DNA of 64,000 bases from Diaphorobacter ruginosibacter (GCF_014395975.1 NZ_CP060714.1:2046001-2110000); one strand, 5' to 3'. Shown: positions 19,603-28,401, counted from the stretch's first letter. The notes: generated from the letters alone by a model not told the origin. Made by a program: numbers and translations.

Positions 19603-20046
19603 TTACTGGTGGATCTCGGGTTCCACCAGCTTGGCGAGCTTGCGCAATGACTCCTGCCAGCCCAGATAACATGCCTCGGTGGGAATGATGTCGGGCACGC
19701 CTTGCTGCTCGATATTCAACTCCGTGCCGACGGATACAGCCTTGAGCTCTACCGTGACTTTCATTTCACCCGGCAGGCCAGGATCATCGAAGCTGTCGGT
19801 ATAGACAAGGCGCTTTCCCGGAACGAGTTCAAGATAGGTGCCGCCGAACGAATGGCCATGGCCTGTCGTGAAGTTCCGGAACGACATCCTGTGCTTGCCG
19901 CCGACCTTGGCCTCCAGCTCGTGCACGGTGCAGGTGAAACCGTAGGGCGGCAGCCAGCTTGCGATCGCGTCCGGCTCGATGAATGCGCGAAAGATCTTCT
20001 CTGGCTTGGCCGTGAGGACACGGTGCAGGCGAATGGTGCTGGGCAT
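19603..20046 (-). CDS. AHSA1/SRPBCC-family protein
   Basis: Encodes 147 residues with the START-like/AHSA1 pattern: RVLTAKPEKIFRAFIEPDAIASWLPPYGF at the N-terminus, FGGTYLELVPGKRLVYTDSF in the middle, and GWQESLRKLAKLVEPE at the end. The fold binds a hydrophobic ligand in a cavity; the ligand here is unknown. It lies 122 bp downstream of the carboxymuconolactone decarboxylase gene on the same strand, with a GAAAGCGTC/GACGCTTTC hairpin between them, so co-transcription from the ECF41-type promoter is possible but may be attenuated. Confidence 0.87.
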   Translation of the reverse strand: MPSTIRLHRVLTAKPEKIFRAFIEPDAIASWLPPYGFTCTVHELEAKVGGKHRMSFRNFTTGHGHSFGGTYLELVPGKRLVYTDSFDDPGLPGEMKVTVELKAVSVGTELNIEQQGVPDIIPTEACYLGWQESLRKLAKLVEPEIHQ

Positions 20047-20133
20047 GGCTTTCTCCTTGCATGTTCGAGAGAGTGGAAAGGATCCGATTGTCCCGAAAGA
20101 GAGGCGCCCGGGTGTTTCGCTTTGTTCTCCACG

Positions 20134-20154
20134 GAAAGCGTCGGGGACGCTTTC
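20134..20154. repeat. Short hairpin between two minus-strand genes
   Basis: GAAAGCGTC-GGG-GACGCTTTC, perfect 9-bp stem. It lacks a T tract and may attenuate read-through from the 20169-20633 gene into 20046. Confidence 0.45.
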
Positions 20155-20168
20155 GCATCCTTCCCTGA

Positions 20169-20633
20169 TCAGGCCGAGGCGGCGCCCCGCACGGCGTGGA
20201 TCGAGTGGAATGACACGCAGAGCCGGTTGAAGGTGTTCATCAGCCCGATCGCGATGGTGAGCCGGGTGAGCTCGCCTTTGCTGAAATGCTTCAGTGCGTG
20301 TTCGTAGAGTGCATCGGGCACACCGCCGTCGGCGACGAGCGTCACGCGCTCGGCCCAGGCGAATGCCGCACGCTCACGCTCCGTGAACAGAGGGGACTCC
20401 TTCCAGGCCGAGACCAGGAAGACGCGCTGCTCGGTGTCGCCATCCTCGCGGGCCTCGCGGCTGTGCATGTCGACGCAGTACGAACAGCCATTGATCTGGG
20501 ACGTGCGCAGGTTGACGAGGTGGATGAGCCCCTTTTCCAGGCCGCATTCGTCGATGGCTTTTTTCAGCCCCATCAGTGCCTTCATCTGTTCGGGCGCTTC
20601 GGAGTAGAAGTTCAGGCGCGGTTGCATACTCAT
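20169..20633 (-). CDS. Carboxymuconolactone decarboxylase-family (AhpD-like) protein
   Basis: Encodes 154 residues. It has the AhpD-type redox core NGCSYCVDMHSREAR with C50, C53 and H57, so it is expected to act as a peroxidase or disulfide reductase rather than a true decarboxylase. The gene is divergent from an ECF41-family sigma factor; this gene family is one of the known COE partners (carboxymuconolactone decarboxylase, oxidoreductase, epimerase) of ECF41. A readable ECF41-type promoter precedes it at 20717-20743. Its physiological substrate is unknown. Confidence 0.9.
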   Translation of the reverse strand: MSMQPRLNFYSEAPEQMKALMGLKKAIDECGLEKGLIHLVNLRTSQINGCSYCVDMHSREAREDGDTEQRVFLVSAWKESPLFTERERAAFAWAERVTLVADGGVPDALYEHALKHFSKGELTRLTIAIGLMNTFNRLCVSFHSIHAVRGAASA

Positions 20634-20716
20634 GGATTGGTCCTTTCGGGTCGTTGCAGAACGCCTGGCCGCGGCACGTTTCAGTGCCGGAGGTTCCAGG
20701 CCGGTACAACCATCAA

Positions 20717-20743
20717 GACGGATGAGGTGCCGGATTTGTGACT
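20717..20743 (-). promoter_or_regulatory. ECF41-type promoter of the carboxymuconolactone decarboxylase gene
   Basis: On the minus strand: AGTCACA (20737-20743), 16 bases, CGTC (20717-20720). It differs from the ECF41 consensus TGTCACA-N16-CGTC at one base. The start codon is 84 bases downstream. Confidence 0.75.
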
Positions 20744-20782
20744 GCGGGCAGAAAACTTTTTCGGAAAAAAATCATGGACAGC

Positions 20783-20809
20783 TGTCACAACGGTGCATGC
20801 CCGGCCGTC
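20783..20809 (+). promoter_or_regulatory. ECF41-type autoregulatory promoter of the sigma factor gene
   Basis: TGTCACA (20783-20789), 16 bases, CGTC (20806-20809): an exact match to the ECF41 consensus as I know it, 64 bases upstream of the chosen start. Confidence 0.8.
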
Positions 20810-20873
20810 TGGTTGTCGTGGCTGCAATGCAATGACGACAACGCAGGATCACGGCAACAACAAGGAAAAAAAG

Positions 20874-21755
20874 GTGAATGCTCCGATGGAAAACGACCAT
20901 GCACTGGAAGCGCTGCGTCCCCGCCTGTTCGGGCTGGCGTACCGCATGCTGGGTTCAAGGCAGGAAGCGGAGGATGCCGTGCAGGAAGCCTTCCTGCGCT
21001 GGCATGCGAGGCAGCCTGCCGATGTGCGATCGATCGAGGCCTGGCTCGTGACCGTGCTCTCGCGTCTGTGCGTGGACCGCCTGCGTGCACTCCAGGTCGA
21101 GCGTGAGGCCTACATCGGCCCTTGGCTGCCCGAGCCGCTGGTGGCGGTGGAGCCGCCATCCGATCACGCGACGGAACTGGCCTCGGATCTTTCGATGGCG
21201 CTGTTGCTGGTCCTGCAGAGGCTCTCGGCCGAGGAGCGCGTGGGCTTTCTGATGCACGATGTCTTCGACTGCGGCTATGCCGACGTCGCGGCGGCGCTCG
21301 GGAAGAGCGAGGCGGCCTGCCGCCAGCTGGTGCACCGTGCCCGCGAGCGCGTGGGCCGTGACAAGCCGCGCTTCGATGTGCCCGAGGCTGCGCATCGGCG
21401 GCTCGTGGAGCAGTACGTGCAGGCCGTTCAGGAGCGCCATGCCGATCGCATTGCCGAGCTGCTCAGCCCGGAGGCCGTTTTTGTGAGCGACGGCGGGGGC
21501 AAGGCATGGGCTGCGCGGCGACCGGTCGAAGGTGCCCAGCGCATCGCGCGCCTGGAGACGGGAGTCCAGGGCAAGCTGCCCCCGGGCTTTTCGATCAGCG
21601 TCGGACAGGTCAATGGCAGAGCCGGCGCGATCGCGAGAATCAACGGCCGCATTTTTGCCGTGTCGTCATTCGACACGGACGGCGAACGCATCCTGTCGGT
21701 GATGCGCGTGCTCAACCCTGAGAAGCTGACGGCCTGGGCCGATACGGTCCATTGA
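20874..21755 (+). CDS. ECF41-family RNA polymerase sigma factor (SigJ-like)
   Basis: Encodes 293 residues. Sigma region 2 (RPRLFGLAYRMLGSRQEAEDAVQEAFLRW) and region 4 (helix-turn-helix YADVAAALGKSEAACRQLVHRARERV) are joined by the ECF41 linker motif WLPEPL and followed by a SnoaL-like C-terminal domain carrying the DGGGKAW and late NPEKL motifs. In ECF41 this fused domain replaces an anti-sigma factor and regulates activity. The GTG start at 20874 has AAGGA seven bases upstream; ATGs at 20832 and 20886 are alternatives. Target promoters are visible both here and in front of the divergent gene. Confidence 0.92.
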   Translation: MNAPMENDHALEALRPRLFGLAYRMLGSRQEAEDAVQEAFLRWHARQPADVRSIEAWLVTVLSRLCVDRLRALQVEREAYIGPWLPEPLVAVEPPSDHATELASDLSMALLLVLQRLSAEERVGFLMHDVFDCGYADVAAALGKSEAACRQLVHRARERVGRDKPRFDVPEAAHRRLVEQYVQAVQERHADRIAELLSPEAVFVSDGGGKAWAARRPVEGAQRIARLETGVQGKLPPGFSISVGQVNGRAGAIARINGRIFAVSSFDTDGERILSVMRVLNPEKLTAWADTVH

Positions 21756-22114
21756 ATACCCGCAGGCGCTGCGCCGGCGGGTCGTTCCTCGTTGCTCCCA
21801 TCCTGTCCTGGCCGTGTTGGGCGACGAAGGGCGGATGTCTGCGCCCGTCCGGGGCGAGGTGATCCCGGGATCGCTTCGCGCTCCCCCTTGCCGATTCCGG
21901 CGGATCACGCCCCGGTGACGGCAGTCTTTGTCCCGCCTTGCAGTCACATCGATTTTTCCGATTCTGAGAACCAAATTAATTTGGTTTCCTTCGTTAATCC
22001 CGATGCTTATGATGAAACCACATGCCAAATATTGGAACGAATGAGTGGCATGTGGAGACAACCACGATCGCGTGCCGAGAGCACGCGGCGCATGACAACG
22101 AGATGGAGACATTC
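21756..22114. other. Intergenic region upstream of the transport/catabolism operon
   Basis: 359 bp without a gene. The first 200 bp are GC-rich and featureless to me; the last 160 bp are AT-rich and hold the 18-bp palindrome at 21969-21986. A weak promoter candidate (TTTCCT 21985-21990, 17 bases, TATGAT 22008-22013) lies just after it. Confidence 0.5.
21969..21986. promoter_or_regulatory. Perfect 18-bp palindrome, candidate operator
   Basis: AACCAAATTAATTTGGTT, fully self-complementary, 129 bp upstream of the ABC ATPase start. Its position at a probable promoter fits a repressor or activator site for the whole 22115-31807 operon. Confidence 0.65.
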
Positions 22115-23248
22115 ATGCCCATTGCAGCGCAAGGAGGTTTCGGCGCAGCCGCGTTGACGTCCAGCCGGACGGCTGCTCGCATCGGCAGCCGCATCGACGT
22201 GCAGGCCGTGACCCGCCAGTTCGGCAAGAACGTGGTGCTCGACCGCCTGAGCCTCTCGATCGAGCCCGGGGAGTTCCTGACACTGCTGGGGCCGAGCGGC
22301 AGCGGCAAGACCACGCTGCTCGGAATGATTGCGGGTTTCCAGCCGGTGGACGGCGGCGAGATCAGCGTCGACGGCAAGCCCATCCAGGACGTGCCCACCC
22401 ACAAGCGCGGCTTCGGCATGGTGTTCCAGAACTATGCGCTCTTCCCGCATATGACGGTCGCGCAGAACATTGCCTTTGCGCTGCGCATGGCGGGCATTGG
22501 TCGCAGGGATGCGGAGTCGAGGGTCAGGGAAGTGCTGCAGATACTGCGCCTTGGCGAACACGAGCACAAGCTGCCGTCGCAGCTGAGCGGCGGCCAGCAG
22601 CAGCGCGTCGCCATCGGGCGCGCGATCGTCACCCGACCCAAGGTGGTGCTGATGGACGAGCCGCTCAGCGCGCTGGACAGGCGGTTGCGGGAATCCACGC
22701 TGGTCGAGATACGCGAACTGCATCGTTCGCTCGGAATGACCGTGATCTTCGTGACCCATGACCAGTCCGAGGCACTTGCGCTGTCCGACCGCATCGCGGT
22801 GCTCGACGGCGGACGCATTGTGCAACTGGGTACTCCTTCGCAGCTGTACCGCGAGCCCGCGAACCGGTTCGTGGCGGGATTCGTGGGAGAGTCCAACCTG
22901 CTGGAAGTGAACGTGCTGCAGGTGCAGGGCGGCATCGCCACCGTGGAACTGGAGGGCGGATATGGCTTCCCGGTCCACACCGGCGAGCGCAGCATCGCGG
23001 TCGGTCCTGCGATGGTGATGCTCAGGCCCGAGCGCCTGCAGCTTGTGGCCGTGGACGCACCGGGCACGATGCGCGCCACGGTGGTCGACGCCGTGTTCCT
23101 GGGCGAAATCCTGCGTGTCGACGTTCGCCTGGCCAATGGCCGCGTGCTGCAGGTGCGCATCATGGACTGCGAGCAGTTCAAGATACCGCCCGTGGGTGCA
23201 GAGGTCGGCGTGCAGTGGGACGCGGCGGATGGCTGGGTGATCGCATGA
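22115..23248 (+). CDS. ABC transporter ATP-binding protein (PotA-like)
   Basis: Encodes 377 residues. Nucleotide-binding domain with Walker A GPSGSGKTT (59-67), the Q-loop in VFQNYALFPHMTV, signature LSGGQQQR, Walker B VVLMDEPLSALD and switch His in VTHDQSEA, then a C-terminal TOBE_2 domain, as in polyamine, iron and related importers. Start at 22115 is set by GGAG five bases upstream; in-frame ATGs at 22022 and 22103 are less likely. Its stop overlaps the permease start (ATGA). It is the first gene of an eight-gene operon. Confidence 0.92.
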   Translation: MPIAAQGGFGAAALTSSRTAARIGSRIDVQAVTRQFGKNVVLDRLSLSIEPGEFLTLLGPSGSGKTTLLGMIAGFQPVDGGEISVDGKPIQDVPTHKRGFGMVFQNYALFPHMTVAQNIAFALRMAGIGRRDAESRVREVLQILRLGEHEHKLPSQLSGGQQQRVAIGRAIVTRPKVVLMDEPLSALDRRLRESTLVEIRELHRSLGMTVIFVTHDQSEALALSDRIAVLDGGRIVQLGTPSQLYREPANRFVAGFVGESNLLEVNVLQVQGGIATVELEGGYGFPVHTGERSIAVGPAMVMLRPERLQLVAVDAPGTMRATVVDAVFLGEILRVDVRLANGRVLQVRIMDCEQFKIPPVGAEVGVQWDAADGWVIA

Positions 23249-25005
23249 GCAGCACGGCCACCATTCCCCCCGTGGCAGGCATATCGCGGCGCGGTGCGAG
23301 CGTGCTGTGGCTCCTGCTGCCCGCAGTGATCTTCCTCGGGACGCTGTACCTCTTTCCGCTGCTCGATCTGGTCCGGCTCAGCTTCACGGGCAATGGGCTG
23401 CTTGCCAACTACGGGCGAGTCTTCGCCGTGCCGCTGTACTGGGATTCGCTGGTCCGCACGCTGGGTATCGCGGTGGCCGTGATGGCTCTGTGCGCAGTGT
23501 TCGGCTATCCGACAGCACTGCTGATCCATCGCTGCTCGGGCACGGCGCGGGCGATGCTGACCGCGGCCATCATCCTGCCGTATTTCGTGGCGGTGCTGAT
23601 CCGCACCTATGCCTGGATGGTGCTGCTGGGCCGCAACGGCCCGATCAACAAGCTGCTCAGGATGATGGGCCTGACCGAGGAACCGCTTGACCTGCTGTTC
23701 AACCGCGGGACGGTGCTGCTTGGCATGGCAGCGGTGCTGATGCCCCTGATGGTGTTGACCATCTACAGCGGCTTCTCGCGCGTCGACGGCGCGGTGCTGC
23801 GCGCGGCACGAGGCGCCGGTGCCGGTTCCATGGCGGTGTTCTGGCGCGTGTTCTTTCCGCAGACGCTGCCATCCCTGGGCGCGGGCTGCCTGCTCGTGTT
23901 CGTCTCGGCGCTGGGGTTCTTCATCACGCCGACTTTGCTTGGGGGACCCGGCGACCAGATGTTTGCCATGCACATCACGCAGCAGGCGGACTTCCTCGGC
24001 AGCGAGGGTTTCCTGCAGGCACTGGCTGTCGTGCTGCTGGTGATCACGCTGATCGTCGTGGGTATCGCCATGCGCTTTCTGGGATTGGAATTCATCTGGG
24101 GCGGCAGCCGCGCTCCTGCGCAAGCCTTCGCCCAGGGGGCGGAGCCGAAGGCGGGTCGCGCCACGCTGCAGGCCTTCGCCGACCATGTCGGATGGCCGCT
24201 GCTGCGCTTGCTGGGAGCGCTTCCGCAATGGGTGGGCACCGCCTTTGTCACCGTGGCCGGAGCCCTGGTGGTGACGGTACTGATTGCTCCGCTGGTGGTG
24301 GTGATCATCATCTCCTTCAGCCGTGCCAGCTATCTCACGTTTCCGCCGCCGGGCTATTCGTTCCGCTGGTACACCACGTTCGTGAACGACAGCAAGTGGA
24401 TGGAAGCCTTCACCACCTCGGTGTCCGTGGCGGCGGTGGCGGCCGTCATCGCGGTGGTGGTGGGGGCGATGGCTGCGATGGCCATCGTGCGCTCGGATTT
24501 CAAGGGCAAGTCGCTTGTGATGACGGCACTGGTGAGTCCGCTGATCGTTCCGCCCGTGGTGCTCGGCCTGTCGCTCTATGGATTCGTCCTGCGGCTCGGA
24601 ATGATCGGCACGGTGCCGGGCGTGGCCATGGCGCATGCGATCGGCGCGATCCCGCTGGTGGTGATGCTGGTCGCGGCCGGGCTGCAGTCGGTGGACCGGC
24701 GCCTGGAACTGGCCGCATCTGTGCACGGAGCATCCCCGCTGCGCGTGTTCTTCCATGTGACGCTGCCGGGTATCGCCCCCGGCCTTGCGGCGGCCGCGTT
24801 CTTTGCCTTCCTGCATTCCTTCGACGAACTGGTTCTGTCCATGTTCCTTGCCGGATCGACCATGCCGATGCTGCCGCTGCGGCTGTGGGCCGACATCAAC
24901 TACCAGCTCAATCCGGTTCTTGCCGTGGTGTCCACGCTGGAGGTGATCCTGGTGATCGTGGGCGTCACCCTGGCTCGCAAGTCGCTTGCGCGCAGCCGCG
25001 CATGA
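23245..25005 (+). CDS. Fused double ABC permease (PotB-PotC-like in one chain)
   Basis: Encodes 586 residues, twice the length of a normal PotB or PotC. The first half (to about residue 290) is PotB-like with a membrane bundle and an EAA-type loop (VLRAARGAGAGSMAVFWRVFFP). After a hydrophilic linker of about 40 residues, the second half is PotC-like, with its own bundle and EAA loop (ELAASVHGASPLRVFFHVTLPG). The single gene thus supplies both membrane subunits. Such fusions are known in iron (FbpB/ThiP) importers but less usual with PotD-type binding proteins. Start overlaps the ATPase stop by 4 bp. Confidence 0.9.
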   Translation: MSSTATIPPVAGISRRGASVLWLLLPAVIFLGTLYLFPLLDLVRLSFTGNGLLANYGRVFAVPLYWDSLVRTLGIAVAVMALCAVFGYPTALLIHRCSGTARAMLTAAIILPYFVAVLIRTYAWMVLLGRNGPINKLLRMMGLTEEPLDLLFNRGTVLLGMAAVLMPLMVLTIYSGFSRVDGAVLRAARGAGAGSMAVFWRVFFPQTLPSLGAGCLLVFVSALGFFITPTLLGGPGDQMFAMHITQQADFLGSEGFLQALAVVLLVITLIVVGIAMRFLGLEFIWGGSRAPAQAFAQGAEPKAGRATLQAFADHVGWPLLRLLGALPQWVGTAFVTVAGALVVTVLIAPLVVVIIISFSRASYLTFPPPGYSFRWYTTFVNDSKWMEAFTTSVSVAAVAAVIAVVVGAMAAMAIVRSDFKGKSLVMTALVSPLIVPPVVLGLSLYGFVLRLGMIGTVPGVAMAHAIGAIPLVVMLVAAGLQSVDRRLELAASVHGASPLRVFFHVTLPGIAPGLAAAAFFAFLHSFDELVLSMFLAGSTMPMLPLRLWADINYQLNPVLAVVSTLEVILVIVGVTLARKSLARSRA

Positions 25006-25054
25006 CAAGGTTCGTGCACGCATCCATCCATTCATGCAAGAGAGGAGACACACC

Positions 25055-26158
25055 ATGCAGAACACCCGAGGAAAGTTCCTTCGTCTGTACGCCACGCATC
25101 TCGGCATGGCCGCAGTGCTGCTGTGCGCGGGCTCGGGCGCCCTGGCGCAGAACAGGGAGGTGATCCAGCAGGACCCGGGCGGTGCGTATGGCGATGCGTT
25201 GCGCAAGCTGCTCTATGAGCCTTTCGCGAAGGAAACCGGTATCCGGGTGAAGACCGTGATGGAGGGGCGCAGCGGCCCGCGCATCAAGAAGCAGGTGGAG
25301 TCGGGCCATACTGAATGGGACATGGCCTACATCTATGAGCAGGAAACGCGCCAACTGGCCGATTGCTGCCTGGCCAGGATCGACTATCGCAAGCTCACGC
25401 CCGAGGCGCAGAAGACCATCGCGAGCATGCCCAGGGAAGCCGTTACGCCGACGGGCATTGCGCTGGAGGTGATCGGCGTGGCGATGGCCTACAGCACGAA
25501 GAAGTTTCCGAACCCGGGGCAGCAGCCGAAGAACTGGGCTGACTTCTGGAACGTCAAGGACTATCCCGGCAAGCGCTGCCTGCCGACCTTTCCGCGCTTC
25601 CTCTTCGAGGCGGCACTGATGGCCGACGGAGTGCCTCGCGACAAGCTGTACCCGATCGACGTCGAGCGTGCGCTCAAGAAAATCGCGGAGATCAAGCCGC
25701 ACGTGACGAAATGGTGGCTGACCACGGCGCAGCCGCCTCAGCTGCTGCTGGACGGTGAGGCCACCATGTGCATGGCCTACGCCGCGCGCATCAACGACCT
25801 GATCCTGAACGAGCCCGACGCGCATCTGGCGATGACCTGGAACCAGGGGTTCACTTACTACAACTACCTGTCGATTCCCAAGAACTCGCCCAACCCCGAG
25901 GCGACGCTGAAGCTCCTGTCGTATCGCCTCGTGCCGCAGAACGCGGCCCGCTTCGCGAACTTCTACGGCGTGCCGCTGCCGTCGCCGTTGGTCTACGAGG
26001 TGGGCGACCCGAAGATCCGCGCAAGCTGGTCGACGAATCCGGACAACGAGAAGGTGGCCGTGAAGTGGAATGCCGACTGGTGGGGTGCGCCGTCTCCCGA
26101 CGGACGCACGAACGAAGAGTGGGCGCAGGAGCGCCTGAACACCGTGCTCGCCAAATGA
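25055..26158 (+). CDS. Periplasmic substrate-binding protein 1 of the ABC importer
   Basis: Encodes 367 residues. A signal peptide ends near residue 31 (LCAGSGALAQ). The mature protein is a type II binding protein of the PotD/COG0687 or iron-binding kind (QDPGGAYGDALRKLLYEPF, PKNWADFWNVKDYPGKRCLP, GEATMCMAYAARINDL). A DCCLA cysteine pair sits in the mature part. It closely resembles the product of 27298-28401. GAGGAG precedes the start at 25055. The ligand is not evident; from the neighbouring enzymes a carbohydrate or sugar acid is more likely than a polyamine, but this is inference. Confidence 0.9.
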   Translation: MQNTRGKFLRLYATHLGMAAVLLCAGSGALAQNREVIQQDPGGAYGDALRKLLYEPFAKETGIRVKTVMEGRSGPRIKKQVESGHTEWDMAYIYEQETRQLADCCLARIDYRKLTPEAQKTIASMPREAVTPTGIALEVIGVAMAYSTKKFPNPGQQPKNWADFWNVKDYPGKRCLPTFPRFLFEAALMADGVPRDKLYPIDVERALKKIAEIKPHVTKWWLTTAQPPQLLLDGEATMCMAYAARINDLILNEPDAHLAMTWNQGFTYYNYLSIPKNSPNPEATLKLLSYRLVPQNAARFANFYGVPLPSPLVYEVGDPKIRASWSTNPDNEKVAVKWNADWWGAPSPDGRTNEEWAQERLNTVLAK

Positions 26159-26196
26159 GCCGCTGACGCTACCGACAACCCGAGGACTCTCTTGCG

Positions 26197-27237
26197 ATGA
26201 CCTACATTGCCGATTCCCAGCGCTACCAGAGCATGCCGTACCGCAAGGTGGGCGCGAGCGGCCTGGTGCTGCCCGCGATCTCCTTCGGCCTGTGGCACAA
26301 CTTCGGCGACGCCACGCCGATCGCCACCCAGCGCCAGATGCTGCGCACCGCCTTCGACCACGGCATCAACCATTTCGATCTGGCGAACAACTACGGGCCG
26401 CCCTACGGCAGCGCGGAAATCAATTTCGGGCGGCTGATGCGCGAGGATTTCAAGCCGCATCGCGACGAGCTCGTCATCTCCAGCAAGGCCGGCTGGGACA
26501 TGTGGCCGGGACCCTATGGCACGGGAGGCGGCTCGCGCAAGCATGTGCTTGCAAGCCTCGACCAGAGCCTGGCGCGCATGGGGCTCGACTACGTGGACAT
26601 CTTCTATTCGCATCGCTTCGACCCCCACACGCCGCTTGAGGAGACCGCCTCGGCGCTTGCCCAGGCCGTGCGCCAGGGCAAGGCGCTGTATGTGGGCGTG
26701 TCGTCCTATTCCGCCCAGAAGACCCGCGAAATGGCGGCACTGCTTGCTGAGTGGAAGGTCCCGCTGACCATCCACCAGCCGGCCTACAACATGCTCAACC
26801 GATGGATCGAGAAGGACCTTCTCGCGACGGCCGCCGAACTCGGCACGGGCGTGATCGCCTTCACGCCCCTCGCACAGGGACTGCTGACAGACAAGTACCT
26901 CCATGGGGTCCCGCAGGACGCCCGCGTCCATCGCGCGGGAGGCGGCTCGCTGCGCGAGGCGCATCTGTCGGAGGACAACATCGCGCGCGTGCGGGCGCTC
27001 AACGAGATCGCCGGAGCGCGCGGTCAGAGCCTTGCGCAACTGGCGCTTGCCTGGGCACTGCGGGATGCGCGCATGAGCTCCGTGATCATCGGCGCGAGCC
27101 GGCCCGAGCAGATCGTCGACAACGTCGCTGCACTGAGTGCGCCACCGTTGACGGAGGCCGAGCTGCGCGAGATCGACCGCCATGCGGTGGAGGGGGGCAT
27201 CAACCTCTGGGAAAAGCCATCCACGGACTACCGCTGA
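26197..27237 (+). CDS. Aldo/keto reductase (YghZ-like)
   Basis: Encodes 346 residues. It matches the AKR14/YghZ group: MPYRKVGASGLVLPAISFGLWHNFGD, the catalytic set D and Y in FDLANNYGPPYGSAE, K in VISSKAGWDMW, H in IFYSHRFDPHTP, and the NADPH-binding C-terminus SSVIIGASRPEQI. YghZ reduces L-glyceraldehyde 3-phosphate and other aldehydes. It lies between the two binding-protein genes, so here it probably reduces an aldehyde formed in the same pathway. The ribosome site (GAGG) is rather distant from the start. Confidence 0.92.
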   Translation: MTYIADSQRYQSMPYRKVGASGLVLPAISFGLWHNFGDATPIATQRQMLRTAFDHGINHFDLANNYGPPYGSAEINFGRLMREDFKPHRDELVISSKAGWDMWPGPYGTGGGSRKHVLASLDQSLARMGLDYVDIFYSHRFDPHTPLEETASALAQAVRQGKALYVGVSSYSAQKTREMAALLAEWKVPLTIHQPAYNMLNRWIEKDLLATAAELGTGVIAFTPLAQGLLTDKYLHGVPQDARVHRAGGGSLREAHLSEDNIARVRALNEIAGARGQSLAQLALAWALRDARMSSVIIGASRPEQIVDNVAALSAPPLTEAELREIDRHAVEGGINLWEKPSTDYR

Positions 27238-27297
27238 ACGCACGGCGCATTGTTCATCGCGCATCGATCCACCATCAATCACAAGGGGACGACGGAC

Positions 27298-28401
27298 ATG
27301 AGACAGACAACACCAGAAAAGACAACCTTCACAAGGCGCGCACCGCTTGCGGCCCTGTTGCTTGCCGCCGCATGGGTTGCGGGGGCGCAGGCGCAGCCGA
27401 ACAAGGAGGTCATCATGCAGGACCCAGGCGGGGCCTATGGCGATGCCCTGCGCAAGCTGATGTACGACCCGTTCACCAAGGCCACGGGCATTCCTGTGAA
27501 GACCGTGCAGGAGGCGCGCAGCGGCCCGCGCATCAAGGCGCAGATCGCGGCCGGCAAGACGGAATGGGACCTGGTCTTCGTCTTCGACCAGGAGACGAAG
27601 CAGCTCGCCGACTGCTGCCTTGCGGACATCGACTACAAGAAGCTGTCCCCATCGGCCCAGAAGACGGTCGCGGCGATGCCCGCCGACAGCGTACGCCCCA
27701 AGGGCATTGCCTTGCAGGTGATCGGGGTGGTGATGGCCTGGAACGACCACAGTTATCCCAAGGAGAAGCCGAAGAACTGGGCGGACTTCTGGGACGTGAA
27801 GAAATTCCCGGGCAAGCGCTGCCTGCCGGGCTGGTCGCGCTTCGTGTACGAGGCCGCGCTGATGGCGGACGGCGTGCCCATGGACAAGCTTTATCCGATC
27901 GATGCGGATCGGGCGCTCCGGAAGATTGCCGAGATCAAGCCGCACGTCGCCAAGTGGTGGCAGACCTCTGCCCAGGCACCGCAACTGCTGCTGGATGGCG
28001 AGGCGGACATGTGCATGGCGTATGTGGGGCGCATCAGCGACCTCAACCTGAACGAGCCCGACTCCGGCATGAACCTCACCTGGAATCAGGGCTTCACCTA
28101 CTACGACTTCTTCTCGATTCCGAAGAACAGCCCGAACCCCGAGGCCGCGCTCAAGCTGCTGTCGTGGCGCCTCGATGCCAACAACGCGGCACGGCTGGCG
28201 GAGGCCTATCCGGTGCCGGTGCCTTCGCCCCTGGTCTACGAGGCAGGTGATCCGAAGAAGCGCAGGAACTGGTCGAACAATCCCGAGAACATGAACGTCT
28301 CGGTGCGCTGGAGCGCCGACTACTGGGGTGCTCCGGCCAAGGACGGCCGCACCAACGAGGAATACCTGCAGGAGCGCCTGAACGCATTGCTGGCGAAGTA
28401 G
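27298..28401 (+). CDS. Periplasmic substrate-binding protein 2, paralogue of the first
   Basis: Encodes 367 residues, the same length as the product of 25055-26158, and is alignable to it nearly end to end (QDPGGAYGDALRKL, PKNWADFW, PGKRCLP, WNQGFTYY, SIPKNSPNPEA, PSPLVYE, GRTNEE shared). The signal peptide carries a twin arginine (FTRRAPLAALLLAAA), so Tat export is possible, unlike copy 1. AGGGGAC precedes the start. Two receptors for one transporter suggest two related ligands; alternatively a recent duplication with loss of one role. Confidence 0.9.
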   Translation: MRQTTPEKTTFTRRAPLAALLLAAAWVAGAQAQPNKEVIMQDPGGAYGDALRKLMYDPFTKATGIPVKTVQEARSGPRIKAQIAAGKTEWDLVFVFDQETKQLADCCLADIDYKKLSPSAQKTVAAMPADSVRPKGIALQVIGVVMAWNDHSYPKEKPKNWADFWDVKKFPGKRCLPGWSRFVYEAALMADGVPMDKLYPIDADRALRKIAEIKPHVAKWWQTSAQAPQLLLDGEADMCMAYVGRISDLNLNEPDSGMNLTWNQGFTYYDFFSIPKNSPNPEAALKLLSWRLDANNAARLAEAYPVPVPSPLVYEAGDPKKRRNWSNNPENMNVSVRWSADYWGAPAKDGRTNEEYLQERLNALLAK

